A DNA stretch of 64,000 nucleotides from Novosphingobium huizhouense (GCF_020179475.1 NZ_JAILXZ010000003.1:186001-250000), one strand, 5' to 3'. Positions 45,577 to 56,083 are shown, counted from the first letter of the stretch. A program made the numbers and translations. The notes: generated by a model not told the origin, from the sequence alone.

Positions 45577-48099
45577 ATGACCGCAGAGCGTTTCGATCCG
45601 TCCGTCGCCGACATCCGCTGGCAAAAGGCCTGGGACGAGGCCCAGTCCTTCCGCGCCGATTCCGCATCGACCAAGCCGCGCAGCTACGTGCTGGAGATGT
45701 TCCCCTATCCTTCGGGGCGCATCCACATCGGCCACGTGCGCAACTACACGATGGGCGACGTGCTCGCGCGCTACAAGCGGATGCGGGGCCACGAAGTGCT
45801 CCACCCGATGGGCTGGGACGCCTTCGGGATGCCCGCCGAGAACGCCGCCATGGAAAAGGGCGTCCACCCCGGCGGCTGGACCCGCGACAACATCGCCAAC
45901 ATGAAGGCGCAGTTGAAGCGCCTCGGCTTCGCGCTCGACTGGAGCCGCGAGATCGCGACCTGCGAGCCCGAATACTACGGCCACGAACAGGCGCTGTTCC
46001 TCGACCTCCATGCCGCCGGCCTCGTCTATCGCAAGGAATCGACGGTCAACTGGGACCCGGTCGACATGACCGTGCTCGCCAACGAGCAGGTGATCGACGG
46101 GCGCGGCTGGCGCTCGGGCGCGCTGGTCGAGAAGCGCAAGCTGAACCAGTGGTTCCTCAAGATCACCGACTTCGCCGACGAGCTGCTCGAAGGCCTCTCG
46201 GGCCTCGACAAGTGGCCCGAGAAGGTCCGCACGATGCAGGAGAACTGGATCGGCAAGAGCCAGGGCCTGCAGTTCCGCTTCGACCTGTCGGACGGCGGCA
46301 GCGTCGAGGTCTACACCACGCGGCCCGACACGATCTTCGGCGCAAGCTTCGTCGCGGTCGCCGCCGACCATCCGATCGCACAGGCCGTGGCCGCGACTTC
46401 GCCCGCGGCACAGGACTTCATCGCGCTGTGCAAGAAGGGCGGCACCACCGCGGCCGAGCTGGAAACGGCCGAGAAGCTGGGATTCGATACCGGCATCACG
46501 GCGCGTCACCCGTTCACCGGCGCAGCCCTCCCGGTCTACATCGCGAACTTCGTGCTGATGGAATACGGCACCGGCGCGATCATGGCGGTGCCCGGGCACG
46601 ACCAGCGCGACTTCGATTTCGCCACCAAGTACGAGCTGCCGATCCTGCGCGTGGTCGCCGCCGATCCCACCGATGCGGCCAAGCCCTTCGCCGGCGAGGC
46701 CGAAGCGGGCGACGGGGTGCTGGTCAATTCGGGCTTCCTCGACGGCAAGAGCGTCGCCGAGGCAAAGGCCGCCGTTATCGCCCGCGCCCAGAGCGAAGGC
46801 TGGGGCGAAGGCAAAACGGTGTGGCGCCTGCGCGACTGGGGTGTCAGCCGCCAGCGCTACTGGGGCACGCCGATCCCGTTCATCCACTGCGAGGTCTGCG
46901 GCGTGGTGCCGGTGCCCAAGAAGCACTTGCCCGTCACCCTGCCCGAGGACGTCAGCTTCGACGTGCCGGGCAATCCGCTCGACCGCCATCCTACGTGGAA
47001 GCACGTCGACTGCCCCCAGTGCGGCAAGCCGGCCCGCCGCGAGACCGACACGCTCGACACTTTCGTCGACAGCTCGTGGTACTTCCTGCGCTTCGCCAGC
47101 CAGCCCGCCGACCGCCCGTTCGATCCGGAGGAGATCAAGCGCTGGCTGCCGGTAGAGCAGTACATCGGCGGCATCGAGCACGCGATCCTGCACCTGCTCT
47201 ACGCCCGCTTCTGGACCCGCGCGCTTGCCCGCATCGGCAAGGTCGAGGTGACCGAGCCTTTCGCCAGCCTGTTCACGCAAGGCATGGTGACGCACGAGAC
47301 CTACGAGCGCCGTAACCCCGAGAACGGCCAGCCGCTGTTCTTCTCGCCTTCCGAAGTGGACCGCACCGGCGAGGGCGCGACGCTCAAGGCCGATGGCGCG
47401 CCGGTCGAGATCGGCCGCGTGATCAAGATGTCCAAGTCCAAGAAGAACGTGGTGGACCCGGACGAGATCGTCGCGAAGTACGGCGCCGATGCGATCCGCT
47501 GGTTCATGCTTTCGGACAGCCCGCCCGAGCGCGACCTGCCGTGGTCGGAAGCGGGGATCGAGGGCTGCGCGCGCTTCGTCCAGCGTCTGTGGCGGCTGTT
47601 CGCGCAGCACGACGCTTCCGCCACGGGCGAGGACAAGGCGCTCGACCGCAAGGTCCACCAGACCGTCCATGCGGTTGCGGCCGACATCGAATCGCTCGGC
47701 TTCAACAAGGCGGTGGCGCGGATCTACGAACTGACCGGGGCGACCGAGAAGGCTGCGCCTTCGGCCAGCCGCTCCGCTGCGATCCGCAGCCTGCTGCTGC
47801 TGGTCGCGCCGATGATGCCGCACCTCGCCGAAGAGGCCTGGACCGCGTTCGGCGCGGGTCTGATCGCCGACGCCGCCTGGCCCGAGGTCGACCCGGCGCT
47901 GCTGGTGGACGACGAGGTGACCGTCGCGGTGCAGGTCAAGGGCAAGCTGCGCGACACCCTGACGGTGCCCAAGGGGCTGGCGAAGGAAGAGCTCGAACGC
48001 CTTGCCCTTGCCTCGGACAAAGTGCAGCGTGCGCTCGATGGAGCCGAGGTGAAGAAGGTGATCGTGGTGCCCGACCGGCTGGTCAACGTCGTTGCGTAA
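45577..48099 (+). CDS. leuS: Leucyl-tRNA synthetase
   Basis: A class I aminoacyl-tRNA synthetase that charges tRNA-Leu. The 840-residue protein has the HIGH motif as HIGHV ([22 protein letters not shown]), the editing domain ([28 protein letters not shown], the zinc-type [33 protein letters not shown]), and the KMSKS loop as KMSKSKKNV. The anticodon-binding domain ends the protein. The start ATG 45577 gives the family N-terminus. The last codons overlap the lptE start by 8 bp. Confidence 0.98.
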   Translation: MTAERFDPSVADIRWQKAWDEAQSFRADSASTKPRSYVLEMFPYPSGRIHIGHVRNYTMGDVLARYKRMRGHEVLHPMGWDAFGMPAENAAMEKGVHPGGWTRDNIANMKAQLKRLGFALDWSREIATCEPEYYGHEQALFLDLHAAGLVYRKESTVNWDPVDMTVLANEQVIDGRGWRSGALVEKRKLNQWFLKITDFADELLEGLSGLDKWPEKVRTMQENWIGKSQGLQFRFDLSDGGSVEVYTTRPDTIFGASFVAVAADHPIAQAVAATSPAAQDFIALCKKGGTTAAELETAEKLGFDTGITARHPFTGAALPVYIANFVLMEYGTGAIMAVPGHDQRDFDFATKYELPILRVVAADPTDAAKPFAGEAEAGDGVLVNSGFLDGKSVAEAKAAVIARAQSEGWGEGKTVWRLRDWGVSRQRYWGTPIPFIHCEVCGVVPVPKKHLPVTLPEDVSFDVPGNPLDRHPTWKHVDCPQCGKPARRETDTLDTFVDSSWYFLRFASQPADRPFDPEEIKRWLPVEQYIGGIEHAILHLLYARFWTRALARIGKVEVTEPFASLFTQGMVTHETYERRNPENGQPLFFSPSEVDRTGEGATLKADGAPVEIGRVIKMSKSKKNVVDPDEIVAKYGADAIRWFMLSDSPPERDLPWSEAGIEGCARFVQRLWRLFAQHDASATGEDKALDRKVHQTVHAVAADIESLGFNKAVARIYELTGATEKAAPSASRSAAIRSLLLLVAPMMPHLAEEAWTAFGAGLIADAAWPEVDPALLVDDEVTVAVQVKGKLRDTLTVPKGLAKEELERLALASDKVQRALDGAEVKKVIVVPDRLVNVVA

Positions 48100-48589
48100 G
48101 GCGCTCGCCGCCTTCGCCTTGCCGCTCGCCCTGGCGCTGGCGGGCTGCGGCCTCTCGCCGATGTACGCCGGTGGCGGCAGCGGCGAAGTGGCGCGCGCCG
48201 CTTCGGCGGTCGAGGTTTCCTCGATCGAGGGCAAATCCGGCTGGCTGGTGCGCAACGCGCTGGTCGACCGGCTCGGCGCCGGGCGCGACGAAGCGCCCCG
48301 CTATCGGCTCGACGTGCGACTGGACGAGCGACTGCAGGGCCTCGGTCTCGTCGGCAACGACGCGATCACCCGCGAGCGCCGCACGCTGCGCGCTCGCTAC
48401 CAGCTGGTCGACACCGCCAGCGGCAGGATCCTGCTCGACGCCACGGCCAAGGCCGACGCCGGGCTCGACGTCGTGCAGAACGAATACGCGGTGATCGCGG
48501 CGGAGCAGACCGCGCTCGAGAACCTCAGCCACGAGATTGCCGACCAGATCGTGACGCAGGTCGCCGTCCGCCTGCGCGCGAGGTCGTGA
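48092..48589 (+). CDS. lptE: LPS-assembly lipoprotein LptE
   Basis: LptE is the lipoprotein plug of the LptD outer-membrane LPS translocon. The 165-residue product has a lipobox [13 protein letters not shown] and a beta-strand-rich body ([31 protein letters not shown], then [15 protein letters not shown]), matching LptE/RlpB. It starts at TTG 48092 inside the leuS 3' end (8-bp overlap) and ends with a GTGA overlap into holA. Translational coupling through the row is therefore likely. Alphaproteobacterial LptE is often poorly conserved, so identity rests partly on position. Confidence 0.9.
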   Translation: MRKALAAFALPLALALAGCGLSPMYAGGGSGEVARAASAVEVSSIEGKSGWLVRNALVDRLGAGRDEAPRYRLDVRLDERLQGLGLVGNDAITRERRTLRARYQLVDTASGRILLDATAKADAGLDVVQNEYAVIAAEQTALENLSHEIADQIVTQVAVRLRARS

Positions 48590-49608
48590 AGGCTACCCAG
48601 AAGAATTTCGCCGGCCTCGCGCAGAAGGCGGCGCGCGACTGCCGGCTGTTCTACTTCTGCGGGCCCGACGAAGCCGGCGCCAGCGATGCCGCGGCGAAGA
48701 TCGCCAGCCTGCTGCCGGCAGGCGAAAAGGTCGAGCTGGCCGGGTCCGACCTGCGCCGCGATCCGGTCCGCCTTGCCGACGAGGCGCGCTCGACCTCGCT
48801 GTTCGGCGACAGGCGCCAGATCCACGTGCGCAGCGCGGGCGACGAAGTCCACGATGCGGTCGAAACGCTGCTGGCGAGCCCGGTCGACGGCTGGCCGGTG
48901 CTGATCGTCGCGACTTCCGCCACCGACAAGTCGCGCGTCGCCAAGCTGCTGGCCGATCGCGGCGATGCGCTGGTGGTGATGTTCCACCCGCCCGAACTGC
49001 GCAGCATCGCCGGGGCGGTCCGCGACTGGGCCGATACGGCGGGCGTGCGGCTCAACAGCGAACTGGCCGAACGGATCGCCCGCTCGACCGCGCTCGACAC
49101 GCGCATGGCGCGCAGCGAGATCGAGAAGCTCGCGCTCTATCTCGACGCCAGCCCGCAGGCGCCGCGCAGCGCGGACGCCGCCGCGCTCGACGCGGTCTGC
49201 GCGCAGAGCGAGGACGACGGCATGTCGTCGCTGGTCAATGCGGTACTCGGCGGCAACACGGCGCGGCTGGCGGGCGAACTGGCGCGGTTCGCCGAACAGG
49301 AGATGAACCCGGTCGGCCTGCTGCTGGCGTTCGAGCGGCGCTGCGCCCAGCTGGCGGCGCTGGCCGGCCGGCTGGGCAACCGCTCCGATACGGTCGCCTT
49401 CGTCGAGGAGGAGACCGCCGCGCGGCGGATCTTCTTCCGCGACAAGGCCGACATCCTGGTACAGCTCAAGCGCTGGCGCGGGGCCCGCCTCGAACGGCTG
49501 GTGGCGCGGCTGGCGGGCCTCCACGCCGCGCTGCTCGCCGACAGCCGCAACGCCCCGCTGATTCTTACCCAGGGGCTGACCGAGATCGCGCGCGCCGCCG
49601 CCCGGTGA
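48586..49608 (+). CDS. holA: DNA polymerase III delta subunit
   Basis: HolA is the delta subunit of the clamp loader. The 340-residue protein has the HolA pattern: LFYFCGPDEAGASDAAAKI at the start, EKVELAGSDLRRDPVRLADEARSTSLFGDRRQIHVRSAG, and a C-terminal helical domain (DDGMSSLVNAVLGGNTARLAGELARF). Start GTG 48586, overlapping the lptE stop. lptE-holA is a common arrangement in proteobacteria. Cytosolic. Confidence 0.93.
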   Translation: MKATQKNFAGLAQKAARDCRLFYFCGPDEAGASDAAAKIASLLPAGEKVELAGSDLRRDPVRLADEARSTSLFGDRRQIHVRSAGDEVHDAVETLLASPVDGWPVLIVATSATDKSRVAKLLADRGDALVVMFHPPELRSIAGAVRDWADTAGVRLNSELAERIARSTALDTRMARSEIEKLALYLDASPQAPRSADAAALDAVCAQSEDDGMSSLVNAVLGGNTARLAGELARFAEQEMNPVGLLLAFERRCAQLAALAGRLGNRSDTVAFVEEETAARRIFFRDKADILVQLKRWRGARLERLVARLAGLHAALLADSRNAPLILTQGLTEIARAAAR

Positions 49609-49776
49609 GACGGCCCGCCCCCGCCGGGGCGACCAGCCGAGCCCGCGTATCTTGCCAACTCGCTACGATGTTGTACCTATTGCAGCGCAGCAAAACCCGA
49701 AAAAGGAGGTATGCTGCAGTCCTTCGATAGCCTTTGCGGTTCGAACGGCGTTGACTCGCTCGGAGACAATATACCG

Positions 49777-51198
49777 ATGGCGACGTTGGAAAGTGATCTT
49801 GCCGAACACCGCAGGGCTGCAGGGCCGGACGGTGCCCGCCCGCAGCGCCTGAAGCTGCCGCTGGCGCCCTCGCTCGAGCGGCGGCGCCTGCAAAGCTACC
49901 TGATGCTGCTCGTCTTCGACGGGCTCGCGTTGACCGCCGGGCTGATGATGACCTCGTACCTCTACCTCGGCTCCCTGTCCGAGGACGGGACCCTCGCGCA
50001 GTGGGCGATCATGCTGCCGGTGTACTGGACCGCCGCACTGAGCCTGAAGGCTTATTCCACCGGGTCGCTGATCGCGCTGCGCACGGCGCAGAAACGGGCG
50101 CTGCTGGCGCTGCTGGCGGCGTTCACGCTGAGCCTGTTCGTCGCATTCTTCGCCAAGTCGAGCCAGAGCTTCTCTCGCATCAACACCGGGGTCGGCATCG
50201 TCGCGAGCGCGGCGCTGCTGATGTGGGTGCGAGCCCTGCTGCAGCCGCTGTTCCGGCTGCGCTGCGGACCGACCGCGGAAAACGTGCTGGTGTTCGACGA
50301 CGGCGGCACCCCGGTGCGCGTCCCCCACGCTTGGCACATCGATACGCGCGAGCACCGGCTTGCGCCCAATCGCCACGATCCGCACATGCTCGACCGGCTG
50401 GGCATGTTCATGGCCAACATGGACCGGGTGCTGGTCAGCTGCCCGCCCGAACGGCGGATGGACTGGGCCTTGGTGTTCAAGGGCTCGAACATCTGCGGCG
50501 AGATCATCGAGCCCGAGGTGACCAGCCTCGGCGTGCTCGGCGCGCGACGTGGCCATGGGTTCGGCGCGCTGATCGTGTCGATCGGGCCGCTGGGGCTGCG
50601 CAACCGCGTCGCCAAACGCATCATGGACCTCGCCATCGCCGGCGCGGCGTTGCTGTTCCTAGCGCCGCTGCTGCTGGTCGTGGCGGCGATGATCAAGCTC
50701 GAGGACCGCGGGCCGGTATTCTTCCTCCAGCAACGCCAGGGTCGCAACAACCGCCTGTTCTGGATCTACAAGTTCCGCTCGATGCGGGTCGAGAAGCTCG
50801 ATGCATCGGGCGCGCGTTCCGCCAGCAAGGACGACGACCGGATCACCCGCATCGGGCGCTTCATCCGCAGCACCAGCATCGACGAGCTGCCGCAGCTGCT
50901 CAATGTCCTGCGCGGCGACATGAGCATCGTCGGCCCGCGCCCGCACGCGATCGGCTCGCTCGCCGGCTCGAAGCGGTTCTGGGAAGTCGACCCGCGCTAC
51001 CTGCTGCGCCACTCGCTCAAGCCTGGCCTGACCGGCCTTGCCCAGATCCGCGGCCTGCGCGGCGCGACCGATTCGGAGGAGGACCTGACCAACCGGCTCC
51101 AGGCCGATCTCGAGTATCTCGACGGCTGGACGGTGTGGCGCGACCTGCGGATCATGCTGGCGACGTTAACCGTCTTGGTTCACGATCGCGCGTTCTGA
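49777..51198 (+). CDS. Undecaprenyl-phosphate sugar-1-phosphate transferase starting exopolysaccharide synthesis
   Basis: A 473-residue polyprenyl-phosphate hexose-1-phosphate transferase (WcaJ/GumD/SpnB type). The N-terminal half has four or five hydrophobic helices and a CoA-binding-like fold. A further helix ([24 protein letters not shown]) precedes the catalytic domain [49 protein letters not shown] and [15 protein letters not shown]. It transfers the first sugar phosphate (glucose in sphingans) to the lipid carrier. The given start ATG 49777 has GGAGA 10 nt upstream; an earlier in-frame ATG 49711 abuts AAGGAGGT, too near for efficient starts. It stands first in the exopolysaccharide locus. 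Confidence 0.93.
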   Translation: MATLESDLAEHRRAAGPDGARPQRLKLPLAPSLERRRLQSYLMLLVFDGLALTAGLMMTSYLYLGSLSEDGTLAQWAIMLPVYWTAALSLKAYSTGSLIALRTAQKRALLALLAAFTLSLFVAFFAKSSQSFSRINTGVGIVASAALLMWVRALLQPLFRLRCGPTAENVLVFDDGGTPVRVPHAWHIDTREHRLAPNRHDPHMLDRLGMFMANMDRVLVSCPPERRMDWALVFKGSNICGEIIEPEVTSLGVLGARRGHGFGALIVSIGPLGLRNRVAKRIMDLAIAGAALLFLAPLLLVVAAMIKLEDRGPVFFLQQRQGRNNRLFWIYKFRSMRVEKLDASGARSASKDDDRITRIGRFIRSTSIDELPQLLNVLRGDMSIVGPRPHAIGSLAGSKRFWEVDPRYLLRHSLKPGLTGLAQIRGLRGATDSEEDLTNRLQADLEYLDGWTVWRDLRIMLATLTVLVHDRAF

Positions 51199-51334
51199 GC
51201 CGAATCGTTGCGATGGCGCGACCGGTCGTTGCAACTGCGAACAGCCTGTGCGTTGTCTCGAATTAGTAACGAAAACGACGTGACGAGACGGCTGTTGCAA
51301 GCGCGCAGGAAAATGTTCGCATCCGCAATATCGG

Positions 51335-51363
51335 TTGAAATTGGATACATCTTCGGTTAAGTA
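51335..51363 (+). promoter_or_regulatory. Sigma-70-like promoter of the small exopolysaccharide-locus gene
   Basis: TTGAAA at 51335-51340 and TAAGTA at 51358-51363 are 17 bp apart in an A+T-richer gap of 195 bp between the transferase and the small exported protein. The predicted transcript would begin about 23 bp before the start codon. A ribosome-binding site GGAGG is at 51384-51388. Confidence 0.5.
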
Positions 51364-51393
51364 GATACCTGTACGCCGAATCTGGAGGTTGCA

Positions 51394-51654
51394 GTGAACA
51401 AGCTGAACATGATTGCAGTGGCGGGCGGCGCTCTCGCGCTTTGCCTGGCCGGCACCGCCCAGGCGGCCGCGACCCGTTCGGGTGACGCCGTGCCGGCGGT
51501 CGCCAAGAAGGCGCCGAAGCGCAGCGTCGCCGCGCTGCGTGGCAAGCGGAGCAACGAATTCGAACTGAGCGCCGGCGTGATCGCCGCTGCCGGTGTGACC
51601 ACCCTGGCCATCGCCGCGGTGGCCCTGTCGGACAACGGCGACAGCGACGGTTGA
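51394..51654 (+). CDS. Small exported protein in the exopolysaccharide locus
   Basis: An 86-residue protein. MNKLNMIAVAGGALALCLAGTAQA is a signal peptide with cleavage after AQA. The mature part is basic (KKAPKRSVAALRGKRSNEF) and is followed by a hydrophobic, probably membrane-inserted, segment (LSAGVIAAAGVTTLAIAAVAL) and an acidic tail (SDNGDSDG). It starts at GTG 51394, five bases after GGAGG, and is bounded by a promoter upstream and a strong terminator downstream. I do not recognise the family. Its location suggests a structural or regulatory role for capsule export. Confidence 0.8.
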   Translation: MNKLNMIAVAGGALALCLAGTAQAAATRSGDAVPAVAKKAPKRSVAALRGKRSNEFELSAGVIAAAGVTTLAIAAVALSDNGDSDG

Positions 51655-51691
51655 TCGACTGCCCCGAGCAGTCGTGAACAGCTGACTTTCG

Positions 51692-51727
51692 GAAACCCCC
51701 TTCGCTTCGGAGGGGGTTTCTTATTTC
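51692..51727 (+). terminator. Intrinsic terminator after the small exported protein
   Basis: A 13-bp stem (GAAACCCCCTTCG with CGGAGGGGGTTTC, one wobble pair) with a 3-nt loop is followed by TTATTT. It lies 37 bp past the stop and separates the small gene from the polymerase gene. Confidence 0.88.
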
Positions 51728-51762
51728 TGCCGCTGGGTTAGGTTCCGCGCCGTGCTCCAGCC

Positions 51763-53109
51763 ATGAAAGACCGCTCACGCCGCATGGATCGCGCCGCTCT
51801 TCCCGTCCTTCTGCTTCTGGCCCTTGCTGCGATGCTCGGCGGTGGCGGCACTCCCGCTCCGTTGCTCGAGCTCGTGCTGCAACTCGTCGCGAGCCTGCTG
51901 GTCGCGATCTGGGCGGTGCAGATGTCGCGGCGCGGTCGCGCGGTGTCCATTCCCGCGCTGATCATCCTTGCCGCGTTCGTGGCCGTGCCGCTGCTCCAGC
52001 TGATCCCCCTGCCGCCCGCGCTGTGGCACCAGTTGCCCGGACGCGCGCCCGAGATCGATGCGCTGCAGCTGATCGGGCGCGAGAACGACTGGCGCCCGCT
52101 GTCGATGGCGCCCGATCGCACCCTCGCCTCCTTGCTGGCGAGCCTCCCGCCCTTGTGCCTGCTGGTCATGGTGGCGAGCATGCGCCGCCGCGAGCGGGCG
52201 CTGGTCGTCGCGACGACTGCGGCGCTCGGCCTGCTGACGCTGTTCGTCGGCATGCTGCAGGTGCGTGGCGGGCTGCTGCTGTTCTTCGAAAGCGACAGCG
52301 TGGTGCTGTCCGGCTTCCAGGCCAACCGCAACACCACCGCCGACGTTCTGCTGGTCAGCCTGATCGCGGGGGCGACCGCGCTGCGCCTGTGGAACGAGGG
52401 GCGTCCGCGCCATCGCGGCCCGCTGCTGATCATCGCCGCCACCGCGATGTTCGCGCTGCTGATCGGCACCGGGGTGGTAATGACCGGCTCGCGCACCGGG
52501 GTCGCGCTGCTGCTGGTGGCGATCCCTGCCGCGCTGCTGATCGCCTGGTCGCCGAGCCGCGGATCGGTGCGCGGTCCGCTGCTGGCCGGGCTGGCGACGA
52601 TCGCGGTCGTGCTCGCCGGCGCCGGGGTGGCGCTTGAACGGTCGAACACGGTTGCCGTGACCAAGGTGATGTCGCGCTTCTCCGAAGCCGATACCCGCCG
52701 CCCGGAACTGTGGCGCGACACCGGCTACGCGATCCGGCAGAGCTTCCCCTTCGGCACCGGCGTCGGAACCTTCGTCCCCGTCATGCTCGCCGCCGAGCGC
52801 CTCGAATTCGTCAACGAAAAGGTGCCCAACCGGGCTCACAACGAATACCTCGAGTTTTCGCTCGAAGCGGGAATCCTCGGCCTCGTGGTCATTGCCGGCC
52901 TGTTCCTTTTCGTTGCTGTGACAGCCGTGCGCGAATGGTCGAGGCACCTGCCCTTTTCGCGCGCACAAATTTCATGCGCATGTGCAGCACTGACGATTGT
53001 TGCACTGCACTCTATCGTCGACTATCCGTTCCGCTCGATGTCGATGGCCAGCCTCATAGCCGCCATGGTGGCGCTGCTGCTGCCAGCCCCGGAGCGGAAG
53101 AGCGAATGA
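51763..53109 (+). CDS. O-antigen ligase/polymerase-like membrane protein
   Basis: A 448-residue protein with about 11 hydrophobic helices and a large periplasmic loop in the second half. The Wzy/WaaL-type signature is TGSRTGVALLLVAIPAALL, and the loop has RPELWRDTGYAIRQSFPFGTGVGTFVPVM and VPNRAHNEYLEFSLEAGILGLVV (the conserved H-N-x-x-L/E-x pattern of O-antigen ligase domains). In an exopolysaccharide locus it most likely polymerises repeat units. An ATG at 51784 is an alternative start. The stop overlaps the Wza-type gene (ATGA). Confidence 0.9.
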   Translation: MKDRSRRMDRAALPVLLLLALAAMLGGGGTPAPLLELVLQLVASLLVAIWAVQMSRRGRAVSIPALIILAAFVAVPLLQLIPLPPALWHQLPGRAPEIDALQLIGRENDWRPLSMAPDRTLASLLASLPPLCLLVMVASMRRRERALVVATTAALGLLTLFVGMLQVRGGLLLFFESDSVVLSGFQANRNTTADVLLVSLIAGATALRLWNEGRPRHRGPLLIIAATAMFALLIGTGVVMTGSRTGVALLLVAIPAALLIAWSPSRGSVRGPLLAGLATIAVVLAGAGVALERSNTVAVTKVMSRFSEADTRRPELWRDTGYAIRQSFPFGTGVGTFVPVMLAAERLEFVNEKVPNRAHNEYLEFSLEAGILGLVVIAGLFLFVAVTAVREWSRHLPFSRAQISCACAALTIVALHSIVDYPFRSMSMASLIAAMVALLLPAPERKSE

Positions 53110-53843
53110 ACCCTCTCGTGGAAGCCATTCAGATGCGCCATCTCCGGCATGCCTTCGTCCTTGCCATGACGACGATCCTGGTGGCCGGTTGTTCCGACCG
53201 TGCGGTCAATAATCTGCCCGTCGGCCCCGCTGCCTATCAGGCGATCGCCGACCAGGACGGCCGGACCTCGCTCAACGAAGTGCTCCAGGCCGGCGACCGG
53301 CTCTCGATCCGCGTCATCGGCGAGCCCGAACTGACCTCAGACCAGTACTACGTCGACGCCAACGGCTTCGTGCAAGTCCCGCTCGCGGGCGAAGTCGCCG
53401 CGGCCGGCAAGTCGCCGCGGCAGTTGCGCGAAGACATCGTGGCGCGCCTGTCGAGCCGCTACATCCGCAACCCCGACGTCTCGGTGATCGTCATCGAGAC
53501 CACCCGCAACACCTATTCGGTCGAAGGCGACGTGCGCGAGCCGGGCGTGTTCGAAGTGGGTCCGGACACCACGCTGCTGACCGCGATGGCCCGCGCCAAG
53601 AGCCCGACCAACGTCGCCAAGCTCGACGAGATCATGATCTTCCGCACGGTGAACGGCCAGCACATGGGCGCGCGGTTCGACATCAAGCAGATCCGCGCCG
53701 GCAATGCGCCCGACCCGCGGGTGCTGGCCGGCGACATGGTGGTTGTCGGGCATTCGAACGCCAAGGGCATCTGGCGCGACATCCTGACCGCAGCTCCGCT
53801 GCTCAACGTCTTCATCCTGCTCAACAGCAACGTTTTCAATTGA
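53106..53843 (+). CDS. Polysaccharide export lipoprotein (Wza/GumB type)
   Basis: A 245-residue outer-membrane lipoprotein. The lipobox is LVAGCS. The Poly_export domain (LQAGDRLSIRVIGEPELTSDQYYVDANGFVQVPLAGEVAAAGKSPRQLREDI) and an SLBB domain (TYSVEGDVREPGVFEVGPDTTLLTAMARA) are clear. Such proteins form the octameric outer-membrane pore for the polymer, working with the Wzc-type protein encoded next. The start ATG 53106 overlaps the upstream stop and the stop overlaps the next start (TTGA). Confidence 0.95.
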   Translation: MNPLVEAIQMRHLRHAFVLAMTTILVAGCSDRAVNNLPVGPAAYQAIADQDGRTSLNEVLQAGDRLSIRVIGEPELTSDQYYVDANGFVQVPLAGEVAAAGKSPRQLREDIVARLSSRYIRNPDVSVIVIETTRNTYSVEGDVREPGVFEVGPDTTLLTAMARAKSPTNVAKLDEIMIFRTVNGQHMGARFDIKQIRAGNAPDPRVLAGDMVVVGHSNAKGIWRDILTAAPLLNVFILLNSNVFN

Positions 53844-56083
53844 CCGGAAAGACTGCAGCCTTGTCCGACACCATCACCGCGAATGCCGGCTTCGCCGCTG
53901 CCCATCCGGCCCACGGGGCCGACCTATTCGGCGGTGGAGGCCTGCTCGGACGGCCCAGCTTCGACTTGCGCTACATGCTGGCGGTGGCGCGGCGCAATCT
54001 CTTCGCGATCGGTGCAATCATAGGCGTGGCGCTGTCGCTGACCGTGATCGCCACGCTGCTGACCACGCCCAAGTACACCGCGACGGCCAAGATCCAGATC
54101 AACGATTCGTCGGGCCGCGTCTTCGCCGACGAGGACATGCAGGACGAATCGCTCGGCGCGAGCTGGGACACCGACCGCTTCCTCAAGACCCAGACCGAGG
54201 TGATCTCGAGCCGCAGCCTGGCGATGCGGGTGGCGCAGCGGCTGAACCTTGCGGGGAGCCCCGGCTTCTTCGCGGCGCAGGAGGCCAAGGCGCCCGAGGC
54301 CGGCACGCCGCTGGCCGAGGCCCAGTCGCGCGCCGCATCGCTCCTTCTCGACGGCCTCAACGTCAACCTGCCGCGCGATTCGCGGGTGGTCTCGATCGAG
54401 TTCACCAGCACCGATCCCGAGCTCTCGGCCAAGATCGCCAACGCCTATGTCGACGAATTCATCCAGTCGAACCTGCAGCGCAAGTTCGACAGCTCGTCCT
54501 ATGCGCGCACCTTCCTCGGCGAGCAGCTGCAGCTGGCCAAGCAGAAGGTCGAGGAATCCGAGCGCGCGCTCAACGCCTATGCCCGCGGCAACGGCCTCAT
54601 CATCCCGCGCAGCAACGGCGGCAGCGGCGACAAGGACAGCAACGTCGGCAGTTCGGTGACGACCTCGAGCCTGCTCCAGCTGAACGGCGCGGCCAACGAT
54701 GCGACCGCCAAGCGGATCGCCGCCGAGGGCCGCTGGCGCGCGATCAGCGCGGTGCCGCTGCTTTCGAGCAACGAGGTGCTGACCAACGCGACGATCAATT
54801 CGCTGCTGTCGCAGAAGGCCTCGATCGAAGCCTCGCTCAAGGAAGAGCAGAGCCGCCACCTCGACGACTACCCCGCCGTTCTCGCCAAGCGGTCGCAGCT
54901 CAAGGCGATCAACGACCAGATCCAGATCACGGCGAGCAACATCAAGAACGCGGTGCGTTCGGATTACGAGGCGGCCAAGCAGGCCGAGCAGAGCCTGACC
55001 AGCCAGGTCGCGACGCTCAAGGGCGATACGCTCGCCGAGCAGGACCGCACCGTCCAGTACGGGCTGCTGTCGCGCGATGCCGACACCAACCGGCAGGTCT
55101 ACGAAGGGCTGCTCGAGCGCTACAAGAAGCTCAACGCGATCGCCGGCGTGAGCCTGTCGAACATCTCGGTGGTCGACCAGGCGCAGGCGCCCGCAGTCCC
55201 CTCTTCGCCCCGCCTGCTGCGCAACCTCGTCATCGGGATGATCGCGGGCATCGCACTTGCCGGCATCTTCGTGTTCATCCGCGAGCAGTTCAACGACTCG
55301 ATCCGCGTGCCCGACGACGTCGAGCAGAAGCTCGAAATGGCGCTGCTCGGCGTGATCCCCGGCGCGCGCGACGACGACCCGGACGCGGCGCTGGCCGATC
55401 CCAAGTCGGCCGTCACCGAAGCATACAACTCGTTGCGCGGCTCGCTGATGTATTCGACCAGCGAGGGCCTGCCCAAGGTCATCCAGGTGACCAGCGCGCA
55501 GCCCGCCGAAGGCAAGACGACGACGAGCCTCGCCATGGCCACCGGCTTTGCGCGCATGGGACGAACCGTGCTGCTGATCGACGCCGACTTGCGCCGGCCT
55601 TCGGTCCACCGCCGCGTCGACGTCTCCAACGAGGCGGGCCTGTCGACGCTGCTGACCTCGCACGCCGACCTTGCCGACATCGCGCTCGCGACGTCGGTGC
55701 CCAACCTTTCGGTCCTGCCTTCGGGGCCGGTCCCGCCGAGCCCGACCGAACTGCTCTCGTCGAACCGCCTCGAGGAACTGCTGACCGAAGGCGCCCGCCA
55801 CTTCGACACGGTGATCGTTGACTCCCCGCCGGTGCTCGGCCTCGCCGACGCGCCGCTGATGTCGGCGCTGGTCGACGGGGTGGTCTTCGTGGTCGAGGCC
55901 AACCGCAACCGGCGCGGCTCGCTGCGCGGCGCGATCCGCCGCCTGCGCACGATGCGGCCGATCATCCTCGGCGCGGTGCTGACCAAGTTCGAGGCGACCA
56001 AGGCCGGTAACCAGTACTATTCCGACTATTACGGCTACGACTACTATCAGTACGGCAGCTCGTCGGAGAAGGCCGAAGCCTGA
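53840..56083 (+). CDS. Wzc/GumC-type co-polymerase and tyrosine kinase
   Basis: A 747-residue inner-membrane protein. A transmembrane helix (NLFAIGAIIGVALSLTVIATLL, about residues 53-74) starts the Wzz domain, a long coiled-coil region follows in the periplasm, and a second helix (LLRNLVIGMIAGIALAGIFVF) leads to the cytosolic BY-kinase domain: Walker A TSAQPAEGKTTTS, Walker A' VLLIDADLRRP and the Walker B DTVIVDSPPVLG. The C-terminus has a tyrosine cluster (YYSDYYGYDYYQYG), the site of autophosphorylation. It controls chain length and export with the Wza-type lipoprotein. Start TTG 53840 (overlap) or TTG 53861. The stop overlaps the next gene. Confidence 0.95.
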   Translation: MTGKTAALSDTITANAGFAAAHPAHGADLFGGGGLLGRPSFDLRYMLAVARRNLFAIGAIIGVALSLTVIATLLTTPKYTATAKIQINDSSGRVFADEDMQDESLGASWDTDRFLKTQTEVISSRSLAMRVAQRLNLAGSPGFFAAQEAKAPEAGTPLAEAQSRAASLLLDGLNVNLPRDSRVVSIEFTSTDPELSAKIANAYVDEFIQSNLQRKFDSSSYARTFLGEQLQLAKQKVEESERALNAYARGNGLIIPRSNGGSGDKDSNVGSSVTTSSLLQLNGAANDATAKRIAAEGRWRAISAVPLLSSNEVLTNATINSLLSQKASIEASLKEEQSRHLDDYPAVLAKRSQLKAINDQIQITASNIKNAVRSDYEAAKQAEQSLTSQVATLKGDTLAEQDRTVQYGLLSRDADTNRQVYEGLLERYKKLNAIAGVSLSNISVVDQAQAPAVPSSPRLLRNLVIGMIAGIALAGIFVFIREQFNDSIRVPDDVEQKLEMALLGVIPGARDDDPDAALADPKSAVTEAYNSLRGSLMYSTSEGLPKVIQVTSAQPAEGKTTTSLAMATGFARMGRTVLLIDADLRRPSVHRRVDVSNEAGLSTLLTSHADLADIALATSVPNLSVLPSGPVPPSPTELLSSNRLEELLTEGARHFDTVIVDSPPVLGLADAPLMSALVDGVVFVVEANRNRRGSLRGAIRRLRTMRPIILGAVLTKFEATKAGNQYYSDYYGYDYYQYGSSSEKAEA

